Shown: positions 35,109 through 44,066, counted from the stretch's first letter. The stretch: 64,000 bases of DNA from Aliivibrio sp. (GCA_016764915.1 JAESQY010000087.1:62001-126000); one strand, 5' to 3'. The notes: generated by a model from the sequence alone, not told the origin. Made by a program: numbers and translations.

Positions 35109-35133
35109 TACTTTTCCTGTATTGGGAAAAGTA
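35109..35133. repeat. Inverted repeat upstream of yceH
   Basis: TACTTTTCC-N7-GGAAAAGTA, perfect 9-bp arms, between the divergent bactofilin and yceH genes. Possible operator; no regulator identified. Confidence 0.4.
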
Positions 35134-35208
35134 TCACGGATAAGTTGCAAACTTGCCTTGATTCATAATAAATAGCTACGTCCCTCTCATCATTTATAGA
35201 GACTTCTT

Positions 35209-35862
35209 ATGACCATTCAATTATCTTTCATCGAATCTAGAATTATCGGCTGCTTATTGGAAAAAGAGATCACCACACCTGACCAATATCCATTAACTTT
35301 AAATGCATTAACTAGTGCCTGTAATCAAAAAAGTAACCGAGAACCTGTCGTTCAGCTGAGTGAATCAGATGTACAAGATGGTATGCAGCAGCTGATGTCG
35401 CGTCACTTGGTTTCTGAACTATTTTTAGGTTCAAGCCGAGTCGCAAAATATCAGCATAGATTTTGTAACACGGAATTTGGCAATTTAAAATTTACACAGC
35501 AAGAGTTTGCCATTATTTGTGTATTGTTATTACGAGGGGATCAGACTCCAGGTGAGCTTAGGACGCGAACTAATCGTTTGTGTACTTTTAGCAATGTTAC
35601 GGAGACTGAGCAGGTAATTGCGGAATTAGAAGCCCGTGATCTTTTGGTTAAATTACCGAGAGAGCCTGGTAAGAGAGAAAGCCGTTACGCACAGCTTTTT
35701 ACTGAAAGAGAGTTACAATCTTATGAGCAACAATGTCAGCCTCAAGAAAGTGTCAATGATGACTCGAGAATGTTAGCGTTAGAACAAGAAGTAGTCGCAC
35801 TTAGAACAGAATTAGAATTATTAAAAGAGAAGCTAGCAAAATGTTGCGAAGATGAGCGATGA
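35209..35862 (+). CDS. yceH: YceH family (DUF480) protein
   Basis: A 217-residue protein with two tandem winged-helix domains (about 1-85 and 95-170). The motifs CLLEKEITTPDQYPLTLNAL, ACNQKSNREPVV and RGDQTPGELRTRTNRL are diagnostic of YceH. A C-terminal coiled coil (about 180-217) follows. The function is not firmly known; a nucleic-acid-binding or regulatory role is presumed. Its last 11 bases overlap the GIY-YIG gene, so the two are coupled. Confidence 0.92.
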   Translation: MTIQLSFIESRIIGCLLEKEITTPDQYPLTLNALTSACNQKSNREPVVQLSESDVQDGMQQLMSRHLVSELFLGSSRVAKYQHRFCNTEFGNLKFTQQEFAIICVLLLRGDQTPGELRTRTNRLCTFSNVTETEQVIAELEARDLLVKLPREPGKRESRYAQLFTERELQSYEQQCQPQESVNDDSRMLALEQEVVALRTELELLKEKLAKCCEDER

Positions 35863-36139
35863 TAATGAGTGGTTTGTTTATCTAATTAGAACCCGATTAG
35901 GCCATTTATATTGTGGTATAACCAATAACTTAGAGCGAAGGTTTCGGATACATAACAGTGGTAAAGGAGCTAAGTACCTAAAGGGGAAAGGGCCTTTATC
36001 ACTAGAGTGGAGTCATACATTACCGAGTAAAAGTGTGGCATTAAAAGTCGAAATTCAAATCAAAAAGTTAGCAAAAAACAAAAAAGAGCAGCTTATTACC
36101 GATGAACTGCTCATTAATCATGTAGTGACTAAAATTTAA
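35852..36139 (+). CDS. GIY-YIG endonuclease-like protein (YhbQ/UPF0213 type)
   Basis: A 95-residue single GIY-YIG domain. The core VYLIRTRLGHLYCGITNNLERRF gives the GIY..YIG-like strands (VYL, LYCGIT) and the conserved arginine. KYLKGKGPLSLEW and the later Glu (KVEIQIKKL) complete the active site. Proteins of this type act as small DNA nucleases or bind damaged DNA; the role here is unknown. It overlaps the yceH end by 11 bases. Confidence 0.88.
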   Translation: MSDDNEWFVYLIRTRLGHLYCGITNNLERRFRIHNSGKGAKYLKGKGPLSLEWSHTLPSKSVALKVEIQIKKLAKNKKEQLITDELLINHVVTKI

Positions 36140-36142
36140 CGC

Positions 36143-36979
36143 TTATTCATCGTCATAAATAGTGGGTATTGGTTGGCGTTTATGCTGCGTTGCATTATAA
36201 ATGGCAATGATTTTCTCATTTACCTGCGAGTCAACCGGTTTGCCCTCAAGAAAATCATCAATTTGATCATAGGTAAGGTTAAGTGCATCTTCATCAGCCT
36301 TTTGGGGCTCCAGTTCTTCTAAGTCGGCAGTAGGAACTTTGTATACTAGTGATTTAGGGGCACCTAATTCATCGGCTAATAACCGAACTTGACGTTTGTT
36401 TAAACCAAACAGTGGGGCAAGATCGCAAGCACCATCGCCAAACTTGGTATAAAAGCCGGTAATATTCTCTGCAGAGTGATCAGTACCAATCACTAATCCG
36501 CCTAGGTAACCAGCAATTTCGTATTGAACTACCATCCTTGCCCTTGCTTTAACATTGCCTTTCACAAAATCAATTTTATCTGCTGCTAGTGGAAGTAATG
36601 AACTTGAGCGTAAGGCTTCAGTAGCGTTACTATGAAGACCATCAACGCCCGGTTTTATATTGACAGTGACAACTTGGGTTGGTTTGATGAACGTTAGCGC
36701 TAACTGAGCTTCATCTTCATCTTGTTGCTCTCCGTAAGGGAGTCTAACGGCAATGAACTGATAAGATTTTGCACTCTGTTGTTGATTTAAACTATCTACA
36801 GCCAATTGAGCTAGACGTCCGCATGTGGTTGAATCAACACCACCACTAATGCCAAGAACCAGAGTGGAACAACCAGATTGTAATAATCGACTCTTAATAA
36901 AACAGATTCGACGCTCAATCTCAAACGTTGGTTGAATAGTAGCAAGCACGCGCATTTCAGAGCGGATTGTTTGTTCCAT
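36143..36979 (-). CDS. nadE: NH3-dependent NAD+ synthetase
   Basis: A 278-residue enzyme that amidates nicotinate adenine dinucleotide to NAD+ using ammonia and ATP. The PP-loop SGGVDS is at 45-50. [26 protein letters not shown] carries the family NaAD-binding segment, and the C-terminal KRQPI motif is present. It lacks a glutaminase domain, as in E. coli NadE. Divergent, 90 bases away, from a NadD-like adenylyltransferase, the preceding step of the pathway. Confidence 0.96.
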   Translation of the reverse strand: MEQTIRSEMRVLATIQPTFEIERRICFIKSRLLQSGCSTLVLGISGGVDSTTCGRLAQLAVDSLNQQQSAKSYQFIAVRLPYGEQQDEDEAQLALTFIKPTQVVTVNIKPGVDGLHSNATEALRSSSLLPLAADKIDFVKGNVKARARMVVQYEIAGYLGGLVIGTDHSAENITGFYTKFGDGACDLAPLFGLNKRQVRLLADELGAPKSLVYKVPTADLEELEPQKADEDALNLTYDQIDDFLEGKPVDSQVNEKIIAIYNATQHKRQPIPTIYDDE

Positions 36980-37069
36980 TTTGTTGTTCCTATTGTCCGA
37001 TTATTGATTAAAGTTATGATACCTAATTATTGAACCACATACAGTTATTAACCTCTATACGGAGAAAAT

Positions 37070-37582
37070 ATGAGTAAAATTGCAGTTTTTGGTAGTGCTT
37101 TTAACCCACCAACTTTGGGGCATAAGAGTGTTGTGGACTCACTGTCTCATTTTGATCTTGTGCTGTTGGTTCCGAGTATTTCTCATGCTTGGGGCAAAAA
37201 GATGATCGATTATGAGCTACGTTGTAACATGGTTGAATTGTTTATTGAAGATATAGGGCCTCGAAATTTTTCATTATCGCGCATAGAAAAAGAGATTCAG
37301 ATAGGAGCAGAACGAGTAACAACGTTTGATGTACTTAGTGCTATTCAAGATTTAAATAAAAATGCCGATATAACTTTTGTAGTAGGGCCGGATAATATTT
37401 TACATTTTGATTCTTTTCATAAAGCAGATACAATATTGAGAAGCTGGTCAGTCCTGTCCTGTCCAGAAAAAGTAGACATAAGAAGTTCGTACATTAGGCG
37501 TAATTTGGCTGCAAACAGATCCATCGATTCGTTAACCACACCAAGTGTGAGCCGCTATATAATGCAGCATAACTGTTTTTAA
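37070..37582 (+). CDS. Nicotinate/nicotinamide-nucleotide adenylyltransferase-like protein
   Basis: A 170-residue nucleotidyltransferase. The N-terminal AVFGSAFNPPTLGHKS contains the (H/T)xGH signature as Thr15-Leu-Gly-His18. The C-terminal ISSTxIR-like motif appears as RSSYIRRN at 138-145. It would transfer AMP to a nicotinate or nicotinamide nucleotide. It is shorter than typical NadD (about 210), with a degenerate C-terminal motif, so the exact substrate is uncertain. Pairing with nadE supports a role in NAD synthesis or salvage. Confidence 0.85.
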   Translation: MSKIAVFGSAFNPPTLGHKSVVDSLSHFDLVLLVPSISHAWGKKMIDYELRCNMVELFIEDIGPRNFSLSRIEKEIQIGAERVTTFDVLSAIQDLNKNADITFVVGPDNILHFDSFHKADTILRSWSVLSCPEKVDIRSSYIRRNLAANRSIDSLTTPSVSRYIMQHNCF

Positions 37583-37598
37583 TTGAGTAGGAGACAAC

Positions 37599-38069
37599 AT
37601 GAATCAAGCAACCGTCATCGTAATTGTTATGTTGTCAGCTATGCCTGCAATGGCAATCAATACTGCAGTATGTGAAAGAGAAGAGTCGCCGAACCGCTAT
37701 TCAACCTGTGAAAGTCGTTCAGATAAGCTGATCAATTTGGACTTTGATGAGATGGAATCAAAAGGTAAGGTCCCTGATGGTTATTGGGAACAGTGGGCTA
37801 TCAAGCAGCAAGATAACCCTATTATCAGTCGTCGATTTGAAGACAGTGTGTTGGGTTTCGGTGTGTGGAGACCTGAAGAGCAAAACCTAAATCAAGCAAG
37901 TAGTGAAGAGACGTATTCTGAGTGGATTATGGGGCACGGCTTACAGTTGAGTGTCGGTATTGGGTCTCAAGAGCGTAATGAACCACGATTTAGAATAGAC
38001 TACCAATGGCACGATAAGCTTAATGACTCAGTCTCTTTTCAGATTGAGATCCCACTTCCAACACAGTAA
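37599..38069 (+). CDS. Hypothetical secreted protein
   Basis: A 156-residue protein with signal peptide MNQATVIVIVMLSAMPAMA, cleaved near AMA-IN, and TAGGAGA upstream of ATG. The mature part has two cysteines (AVCEREE and STCESR) and an antiparallel-strand-like C-terminus (GLQLSVGIGSQ, FRIDYQWHDK, SFQIEIPL) that may be a small membrane-edge barrel. No family recognised. Follows the NadD-like gene by 16 bases and may share its transcript. Confidence 0.65.
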   Translation: MNQATVIVIVMLSAMPAMAINTAVCEREESPNRYSTCESRSDKLINLDFDEMESKGKVPDGYWEQWAIKQQDNPIISRRFEDSVLGFGVWRPEEQNLNQASSEETYSEWIMGHGLQLSVGIGSQERNEPRFRIDYQWHDKLNDSVSFQIEIPLPTQ

Positions 38070-38086
38070 TTATCAATACCCGCCAT

Positions 38087-38728
38087 TTAATTCTCTCCAA
38101 GCACACACAGTAAGCTTTGGTTATAAGCCTCAATGTTGCCATTAAATAGCAAAGCAACGATCTTGTCGTTAGTCACGCCTGATTTAGTCATTTTGATAGA
38201 TTCTCTGACCTTTAAAACCAAACTCAGTTCTGAAAAAGAGAGAGAAACAGTACTTAACGTTAAGGAACCTGTTTCATTAGGTAGCGATTTTAGCCAAGTG
38301 GTTAGCGCAATACTGTCTGGTTTGATGGTGAGGTTTGGTTTACATTGAGTAGCTTCATCACAAATGACTTTCAGAATATTTTTTTTATGATTCTCTTTGC
38401 TGCCATTTAGTGAGTCAAGTTTATTACACAGTGAAAGCAAAAGTATAGTCGCTTGGAAGTAGCCCGCATCTGATGGGAATGAATCTTTTAATCTAATTGA
38501 AAATGAAAGTGTTCTCAATTTACTGTTTGGCATAATAGATAGTGAGTGCAGACAATCAAACGGTATCCAAAATGCTTCGCCTGCAGAAATAATATGCTCA
38601 TACTTACCGAGACGGATTAATACTGAACCAGTGTCAATAATTAACAATGTGTTACAAATGTTTTTCTTTCTTGGCGTAGTGGTAAGGTATTGATGTGAAT
38701 CACATGAATACTGAATCGCATGCTTCAT
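38087..38728 (-). CDS. AraC-like regulator with a reduced DNA-binding domain
   Basis: A 213-residue protein. The N-terminal part (about 10-70) is an AraC-type cupin (TGSVLIRLGKYEHIISAGEAFWIPFDCLHSL). The end keeps only a faint version of the second AraC helix-turn-helix (LSFSELSLVLKVRESIKM, then GVTNDKIVALLF). The usual first HTH and the conserved GY/F-x-S-x-FxxxF pattern are not seen. It is shorter than the usual 260-300 residues. It may be a degenerating regulator or one that acts by protein contact. Confidence 0.6.
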   Translation of the reverse strand: MKHAIQYSCDSHQYLTTTPRKKNICNTLLIIDTGSVLIRLGKYEHIISAGEAFWIPFDCLHSLSIMPNSKLRTLSFSIRLKDSFPSDAGYFQATILLLSLCNKLDSLNGSKENHKKNILKVICDEATQCKPNLTIKPDSIALTTWLKSLPNETGSLTLSTVSLSFSELSLVLKVRESIKMTKSGVTNDKIVALLFNGNIEAYNQSLLCVLGEN

Positions 38729-38940
38729 TTGTTGGGCTCAATTTAAAATAACGGGATATGATCGCTGTTTCTGTAAACAAAATCAATTGTTTGATACTGT
38801 TCTTTACCTTAGTACGTATACTAATTTTTTATTTTGCAGTACTATTCTACCCCAATTCCCTGAGTAAAACGCATTCTAATGATAGTACTATCATTGCTTA
38901 TTGTCGGCTCAGATCACTTGAAATTTTGATTAATCTATAA

Positions 38941-40044
38941 ATGACTATTACTAACGACCCTTATCAAGACATTCGTCCTTACAATGATGACGAAGTACCA
39001 GCAGCGATCGAGCGTCTACTTTCTGATGACGAGTGTATTCAAGCGATCATTCACTACCGATGCCCTAAAATCCCAAATCTACTATTAAAGATATTATCGC
39101 CACTTCTTCGACTCAAATTAAAAAGAAGCTTATCAAAAATTCTTACTGTCAAAGATGTGCAGTTAAATGTCTATAAGTATCTCTCTTCGATTCTTGATAA
39201 AACAACTGAGTCAGTAACATTTTCTGGTCTAGACAAGCTCGATTCAAACAGTGCTTACCTTTTTGTTTCAAATCATCGTGATATTGCTATGGATCCAGCG
39301 ATTGTCAACTGGGTGCTGAAAGAGAACCATCACAATACATTGAGAATTGCCATTGGTGATAATCTTCTCACTAAGCCTGGTGTTTCAGAATTGATGCGAT
39401 TGAATAAAAGCTTCATTGTAAAACGTTCAACAAAGGCACCTAGAGAGATGATGAAAGTGTTAAGTCAACTCTCATCGTACATATCTCATTCAATTGAAAC
39501 GAAAAACTCAATCTGGATTGCACAAAAAGAAGGAAGAGCTAAGGATGGCAACGATCAAACTGATCCTGCAATTTTGAAAATGTTTCATGTAGAAGGACGT
39601 AAGCGTAAAATATCATTTTCTGAATTTATGACATCGTTAAATATTGTGCCAGTATCTATCTCATATGAGAATGATCCGTGTGATTTGGCCAAAGCACGAG
39701 AACTGCATCAAATAGCAACAACGGGAGATTATCAAAAGAGTGAATTTGAAGATATTGACAGCATTATATTAGGGATTACCGGTGACAAAGGTAGAGTGCA
39801 TGTTAATTTTGGTGATGTTATCACTCAAACTTATGATACCCCTGCAGAACTGGCATCTGAAATAGATCGACAAATTATCTCTAACTATAAACTATTCCCT
39901 ATTAATCATTTAGCTGCTAATGACGGTAGCCAGGAAATCACTGCTGATGTTAGGAAAAAATTCAATGAGAAACTAACTTGCCTTACCGTTGGTGAGCAAG
40001 CAATGTTAAAGCAGATGTATGCGAACCCCGTAATCAATCAGTAG
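38941..40044 (+). CDS. Glycerol acyltransferase-like protein (PlsC/PlsB type)
   Basis: A 367-residue acyltransferase. The catalytic motif is SNHRDIAMDP at 110-119, where His112 and Asp118 are five residues apart instead of the usual four. The downstream SFIVKRS and WIAQKEGRAKDGN motifs supply the substrate-phosphate and glutamate-glycine blocks. It is probably membrane-associated and acylates a glycerol-phosphate or similar acceptor. There is no Shine-Dalgarno sequence before ATG 38941; a hydrophobic 60-residue frame ends on the base just before it. Confidence 0.8.
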   Translation: MTITNDPYQDIRPYNDDEVPAAIERLLSDDECIQAIIHYRCPKIPNLLLKILSPLLRLKLKRSLSKILTVKDVQLNVYKYLSSILDKTTESVTFSGLDKLDSNSAYLFVSNHRDIAMDPAIVNWVLKENHHNTLRIAIGDNLLTKPGVSELMRLNKSFIVKRSTKAPREMMKVLSQLSSYISHSIETKNSIWIAQKEGRAKDGNDQTDPAILKMFHVEGRKRKISFSEFMTSLNIVPVSISYENDPCDLAKARELHQIATTGDYQKSEFEDIDSIILGITGDKGRVHVNFGDVITQTYDTPAELASEIDRQIISNYKLFPINHLAANDGSQEITADVRKKFNEKLTCLTVGEQAMLKQMYANPVINQ

Positions 40045-40079
40045 CAAGTATAAGGCACCAAGCATAATTGCTTGGTAAC

Positions 40080-40700
40080 TTACTTGAATATGTAACCTCC
40101 CAGTTTTAAATCTTCAGGTATAACCGAAAGGTTTACGCCACCTAAAAATATATTTCCGTTGACTTGTAAATTTTCAGGTAACGTCTTAATTACGGTCATA
40201 CCAAGATATAAGTTACCTTCGACATAAAGATTGTCTGGCAGCTCTTTTATTGCTGTTCTGATGAGACTAAGGTCTCCGTAGACCCTTAAACCATTAGGCA
40301 GTTTTTTTAAAGACGAGCCTGCAAAATTGATGAACCCTCCAACTTTAACTCGTCTTGAGTAACTCTCTATTGGTGTGTTAGCTGCGTTCAGGTAGCCACC
40401 AATCTTTGTGCCTGCAGGTATTTTAGTTATCAGTGTATTTGCAAGGCTAAGATTTCGGTCTACGACCAAGCCTTTCGGTAATGATTTAATTGCGCTGTTT
40501 GATATGTCTAGGTTCCCTTTGACCACTAATCCATTTGGAAGTGTTTCATAGTCGCTATTTCGTAGCGAAATATTGCCATAAGTATCGATGTGGTTTATTA
40601 ATTTATGGACGTTTAATTGGGTGTTCGCAGCAAACGTAAATGGCATGTGTAGTGATAATGCTAAAGTGAGAAATAGCCATAATGTTATTTTATTGGGCAC
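40080..40700 (-). CDS. Secreted protein with exact 20-residue solenoid repeats
   Basis: A 206-residue protein with signal peptide (residues 1-25, ending TFA). From residue 54 to the end it consists of 20-residue repeats in perfect register, without insertions: units begin at 54, 74, 94, 114, 134, 154, 174 and a partial one at 194. Consensus is LPxxLxVxGNLxLxxTxIKx, like bacterial leucine-rich-repeat or IpaH-type solenoids. A degenerate unit precedes at 34-53. It is likely a periplasmic or surface solenoid that binds other molecules. No enzymatic motif seen. Confidence 0.75.
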   Translation of the reverse strand: MPNKITLWLFLTLALSLHMPFTFAANTQLNVHKLINHIDTYGNISLRNSDYETLPNGLVVKGNLDISNSAIKSLPKGLVVDRNLSLANTLITKIPAGTKIGGYLNAANTPIESYSRRVKVGGFINFAGSSLKKLPNGLRVYGDLSLIRTAIKELPDNLYVEGNLYLGMTVIKTLPENLQVNGNIFLGGVNLSVIPEDLKLGGYIFK

Positions 40701-41042
40701 AATATCGATTCCTGTTAACGCTTTAATTACATACTATCGGCAGAAGTGGTTATAAGTTGATAGTTATTTTTCATCAAGGCTTATATAGAAAAAGTCTAGG
40801 ACAAACATAATGTTAAAACTATGACAATGATCACTATGGTGTATTGCTAAAGAGAACTGTCTATCTAATAATAGAAACAAGTCAGCAACTTGTTTAGAAA
40901 ACAGACGAAATTTTGGATGCGTTAACGGAGTTCATCGAGATGACATCGTTGTAACCTGAATATCGGGAAATGTTTTTTGCTATATAAGTAATACGACACT
41001 GGCTACCCGAACTAAATTAATTGTTATTTTTCAGGAGACGTT
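40701..41042 (+). promoter_or_regulatory. Long leader and promoter region of the cold-shock gene
   Basis: A 342-base stretch without genes. A promoter candidate is TTGCTA (40844-40849), a 17-base spacer and AATAAT (40867-40872). This gives a leader of about 164 bases, similar to the E. coli cspA leader. The presumed 5' end carries a perfect hairpin AAACAAGT-cagca-ACTTGTTT (40875-40895). This matches the expectation that csp mRNAs sense cold through a structured leader; the exact start is not verified. Confidence 0.45.
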
Positions 41043-41249
41043 ATGTCTAACGCAACTGGTACCGTAAAGTGGTTTAACGAAGAAAAAGGTTTTGGATTCA
41101 TTACGCAAGAAGGTGGTGCAGATGTCTTTGTACACTTCAGCTCAATTCAAACTGAAGGCTTCAAAACACTTAAAGAAGGTCAAGCTGTAACATTTACAGT
41201 GGAACAAGGCCCGAAAGGTCCACAAGCTTCGAATGTTAACGTAGCTTAA
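41043..41249 (+). CDS. Cold-shock protein, CspA family
   Basis: A 68-residue single cold-shock domain. RNP1 KGFGFIT and RNP2 DVFVHFS are both intact and [15 protein letters not shown] is the standard opening. It binds single-stranded RNA/DNA and acts as an RNA chaperone. CAGGAGA lies five bases before ATG. A long structured leader precedes and a terminator follows, so it is expressed alone. Confidence 0.95.
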   Translation: MSNATGTVKWFNEEKGFGFITQEGGADVFVHFSSIQTEGFKTLKEGQAVTFTVEQGPKGPQASNVNVA

Positions 41250-41269
41250 TTTACTATTTGAGTAAATTT

Positions 41270-41300
41270 TGAAAGGGTTCCTTATCGGGAACCCTTTTGT
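41270..41300 (+). terminator. Terminator of the cold-shock gene
   Basis: AAAGGGTTCC-N6-GGAACCCTTT followed by TG-TTTG. It lies just before the end of the convergent DUF406 gene and may serve both. Confidence 0.85.
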
Positions 41301-41306
41301 TTGTTT

Positions 41307-41600
41307 TTATTTTCTTAATGTGCGGCTTTTGAGTTCGAAAATGAGTTTTTCAGCGCTGCATTCAAATTGTAAACGTGCATGCAGTTCGCTTTCATCACTT
41401 GAAACAATGGTGGGAATTACATTATCATTTACGGTTTTTGCAAGTACTAAGTACTGTTGCCACTCAGTCTCTAATTGATGTTTATTTTGACCAAAAATAC
41501 TTACCTCAGCAATATCGTCACCTTCTTTGATCATATAGCCAACTTCGGCACTGCAACCACAAGCATCACAAGCTTGGCTTTCTTGATTTTCTGAACTCAT
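41307..41600 (-). CDS. DUF406 (YfcZ/YiiS) family protein
   Basis: A 97-residue small cytosolic protein. The N-terminal cysteine cluster QACDACGC and the C-terminal ARLQFECSAEKLIFEL are characteristic of the YfcZ/YiiS family. The function is unknown. A strong ribosome-binding site (AGGAGG) precedes ATG 41600. Convergent with the cold-shock gene. Confidence 0.85.
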   Translation of the reverse strand: MSSENQESQACDACGCSAEVGYMIKEGDDIAEVSIFGQNKHQLETEWQQYLVLAKTVNDNVIPTIVSSDESELHARLQFECSAEKLIFELKSRTLRK

Positions 41601-41670
41601 AAAATAAACCTCCTAAAATAATCACGGTCATTTTACATTTTGAGTTGATAAAACACTACTAATATTGCAG

Positions 41671-43329
41671 TTAAAGCTCTGATTCCCACTGAACCTCAAC
41701 ACCTTTAGGCCACGCAGCACCAATCTCATGGTATTTTTTTTCTAAAATATGGCGTTTAATTTTTAATGTAGGCGTTAAAATGCCATTTTCGATCGACCAT
41801 GGGTCATCAATGACTAATGTACCTGCAATTTTAGCGTGTGATTCCAGTTCACTATTTATCTGTTTAAGCACACGATGTAATTTACGTTCAAATCGCTTGT
41901 GATCAAAATTAGGGATTGCATGGGGAATTGCTAATAAAATCGGAGCTGGCATTCCAGAACCGACAACACACATTAGTTCAATATTGCTTAAATCGAACAG
42001 CCTTTTCTCAATAGGGACTGGGCAAACAAATTTGCCTTTGGCGGTTTTAAAGTTGTCCTTTTTTCTGCCTAAAATTGTCAGGTATCCATCACTATCAACT
42101 TCGCCTATATCGCCAGTATGCAACCAACCATCGATGACCGTTTCGTGGAGTGCCTGCTCATTTTTATAATAACCTTGGAATAGCCCTTCCGTGCGAACTA
42201 AAATTTCTTCATCATTGGCGATTTTAATATCAATGCCCGGCCCTGATATTCCGACTGTACCGACCTTATCCGATTTATATGGGAAGTTAATGGTGCTATA
42301 GGCAAATGATTCTGTCATTCCCCACGCTTCACTGATGTTCATACCAACACTCTCATACCATTTCAGTAGACCTGAGGATACTGGTGCAGAGCCACAACCA
42401 AGAACGCGGGTATTAGCTAAGCCTAAACCCTTAGCAAGCTTTCTTTTGATCAATCCAGATACAAAAGGAATTTTCAATAATATATTGAGTTTTCTTTGAG
42501 GAAGCTTCTCTAGAATCTTCTGTTGGAATAGGGTCCATAATCTAGGAACAGAGATAAAAACAGTTGGCTGTTGCATTTTTACATCATCAATAAATGTATC
42601 TAATGATTCTGGAAACGCCACATTTAATCCCGCAGTCATTGATGTGCCAAGAATGTACACTCGTTCAGTAATGTGTGCGAGGGGAAGATAAGAAAACAGT
42701 TTGTCGTCAGGCATAATCTTTATCAGCGTGATGATTTGTTCTGAAGTCCATGCAAATGAGCCGTAAGTGAGTAATGCCCCCTTGGGAAGACCTGATGTGC
42801 CGGAAGTGTAGACTATCGACATTATGCTGTCGTGAGAGCGTTCCAGAGTACATGCAGCAGGCTCGCATTTAGTCATAATGTCATGCCAACAAAAATCGCA
42901 TTCTAGATGTTTGTAAGGAAAAGAGAGGGTCGTTAGTGTTGAAACATTTTTTAATGACCGGCTAAGTGCATCAATCGAATCAAGTTTACCGATAAAAAGT
43001 ACTTTTGATTCACTGTGGGTAAGGACATGTTCTATGGTCTCGGATCCAGCCGTAGGAAAAATTGGCACACTAATAAAATCACCCAACATCAGTGCTAAAT
43101 CAGTAATAAACCACTCAGCACAATTTTTTGAAATGATCGCAACTTTGTCGCCAGGTTGAAGTCCAATCTCTTGCAGTTTTGAAACAATTTGTCGCGCCTG
43201 TTTGTAAACGACAGCAAAGGTATAATCTTCAAATTGACGATTGATGATTTGTCTCAGAAAGGTTTCATCAGGTTTTGTTTCTGCCCAATGTTGTACATGT
43301 TGATGGGGCAATGAAGTAACGTTACTCAT
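41671..43329 (-). CDS. AMP-forming acyl-CoA synthetase (long-chain type)
   Basis: A 552-residue ANL-superfamily ligase that activates a fatty acid with ATP to acyl-AMP and then acyl-CoA. The P-loop YTSGTSGLPKG is at 174-184. EAWGMTES is the A5 motif, and GWLHTGDIGEVDSDGYLTILGRKKD carries the A7-A8 adenylate-binding and hinge region. The C-terminal catalytic lysine lies near the end (TPTLKIKR). AGGAAGGA precedes the start. A FadR-like site lies upstream (43367-43383). Divergent from a TetR regulator. Confidence 0.92.
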   Translation of the reverse strand: MSNVTSLPHQHVQHWAETKPDETFLRQIINRQFEDYTFAVVYKQARQIVSKLQEIGLQPGDKVAIISKNCAEWFITDLALMLGDFISVPIFPTAGSETIEHVLTHSESKVLFIGKLDSIDALSRSLKNVSTLTTLSFPYKHLECDFCWHDIMTKCEPAACTLERSHDSIMSIVYTSGTSGLPKGALLTYGSFAWTSEQIITLIKIMPDDKLFSYLPLAHITERVYILGTSMTAGLNVAFPESLDTFIDDVKMQQPTVFISVPRLWTLFQQKILEKLPQRKLNILLKIPFVSGLIKRKLAKGLGLANTRVLGCGSAPVSSGLLKWYESVGMNISEAWGMTESFAYSTINFPYKSDKVGTVGISGPGIDIKIANDEEILVRTEGLFQGYYKNEQALHETVIDGWLHTGDIGEVDSDGYLTILGRKKDNFKTAKGKFVCPVPIEKRLFDLSNIELMCVVGSGMPAPILLAIPHAIPNFDHKRFERKLHRVLKQINSELESHAKIAGTLVIDDPWSIENGILTPTLKIKRHILEKKYHEIGAAWPKGVEVQWESEL

Positions 43330-43366
43330 ATTGTCCTTCCTGTATTGTAATAATTGACAAATTTCA

Positions 43367-43383
43367 CGAGGTCTAACCAGTTG
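43367..43383 (-). promoter_or_regulatory. Possible FadR operator upstream of the acyl-CoA ligase
   Basis: On the minus strand AACTGGTTAGACCTCGT matches the left half and centre of the FadR consensus (AACTGGTCNGACCAGTT); the right half is degenerate. Location 38-54 bases before a fatty-acid CoA ligase start makes it plausible. Confidence 0.35.
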
Positions 43384-43584
43384 TTAATGAGTTGTTAATA
43401 TCCTATTTTAATTATTGCTAGTCAAGGTAATAAACACAAGAAATAGAATGAGAGTCATATGGTTAAACGTAAATTTAAATTAATACTTCACTCAGATCTT
43501 AGGATATGTAAGAATGATCACCAAAATTATGGACACCCACACTTCGTTTCTTGATAAGTGATAAGAATAGGATTACGTTTTTTT

Positions 43585-44046
43585 ATGCCTAAACGCAGTA
43601 AAGAAGACACTGAAATCACCATCCAATCGATTATGGATGCAGTAGCAGATCAAATTATTAGACTCGGTTATGACAAAATGTCTTATACGACATTAAGTCA
43701 ACAGACTGGCGTGTCACGTACTGGTATTAGCCATCATTTCCCGAAGAAAACTGATTTTATAGCCGCTCTAGATGGCCGCATTTTTAAGATATTTGTTGAT
43801 AGTTTGGAGTTACAAAATGACAAACAAGCATTTATCGATAGTTGGATTAAAGCTCTTGAAAATAAACAGTTTATAGCTATTTTAAAACTGCTGTTTCATC
43901 ATATTGTTTCTGCTGACAGTGCCCATGAATTCTCTAGCAGAGGTATAGATAGATTGTATTCTGTTTGTACTGAACGCTTTGGGTCAGAAAGTGCGAAAGA
44001 TTTAGAGTGGTTACTTGGAATATCATTAGTGAAAATGATTAAATAA
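43585..44046 (+). CDS. TetR-family transcriptional regulator (short)
   Basis: About 153 residues from ATG 43585. The TetR DNA-binding domain is MSYTTLSQQTGVSRTGISHHFPKKTDFIAAL (about 35-65 of the protein), with HHFPKKTDF the usual end of helix 3-4. The ligand domain is short (about 85 residues). An earlier in-frame GTG at 43558 is possible. It is divergent from the acyl-CoA ligase gene, so it may regulate fatty-acid activation; no operator was identified. Confidence 0.8.
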   Translation: MPKRSKEDTEITIQSIMDAVADQIIRLGYDKMSYTTLSQQTGVSRTGISHHFPKKTDFIAALDGRIFKIFVDSLELQNDKQAFIDSWIKALENKQFIAILKLLFHHIVSADSAHEFSSRGIDRLYSVCTERFGSESAKDLEWLLGISLVKMIK

Positions 44047-44066
44047 AAGATAACAGCTTTCAGAAT

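Noticed and set aside
38758-38940. 60-residue hydrophobic frame before the acyltransferase
   Set aside because: It is AT-rich and has no ribosome-binding site; kept only as a note under the acyltransferase.
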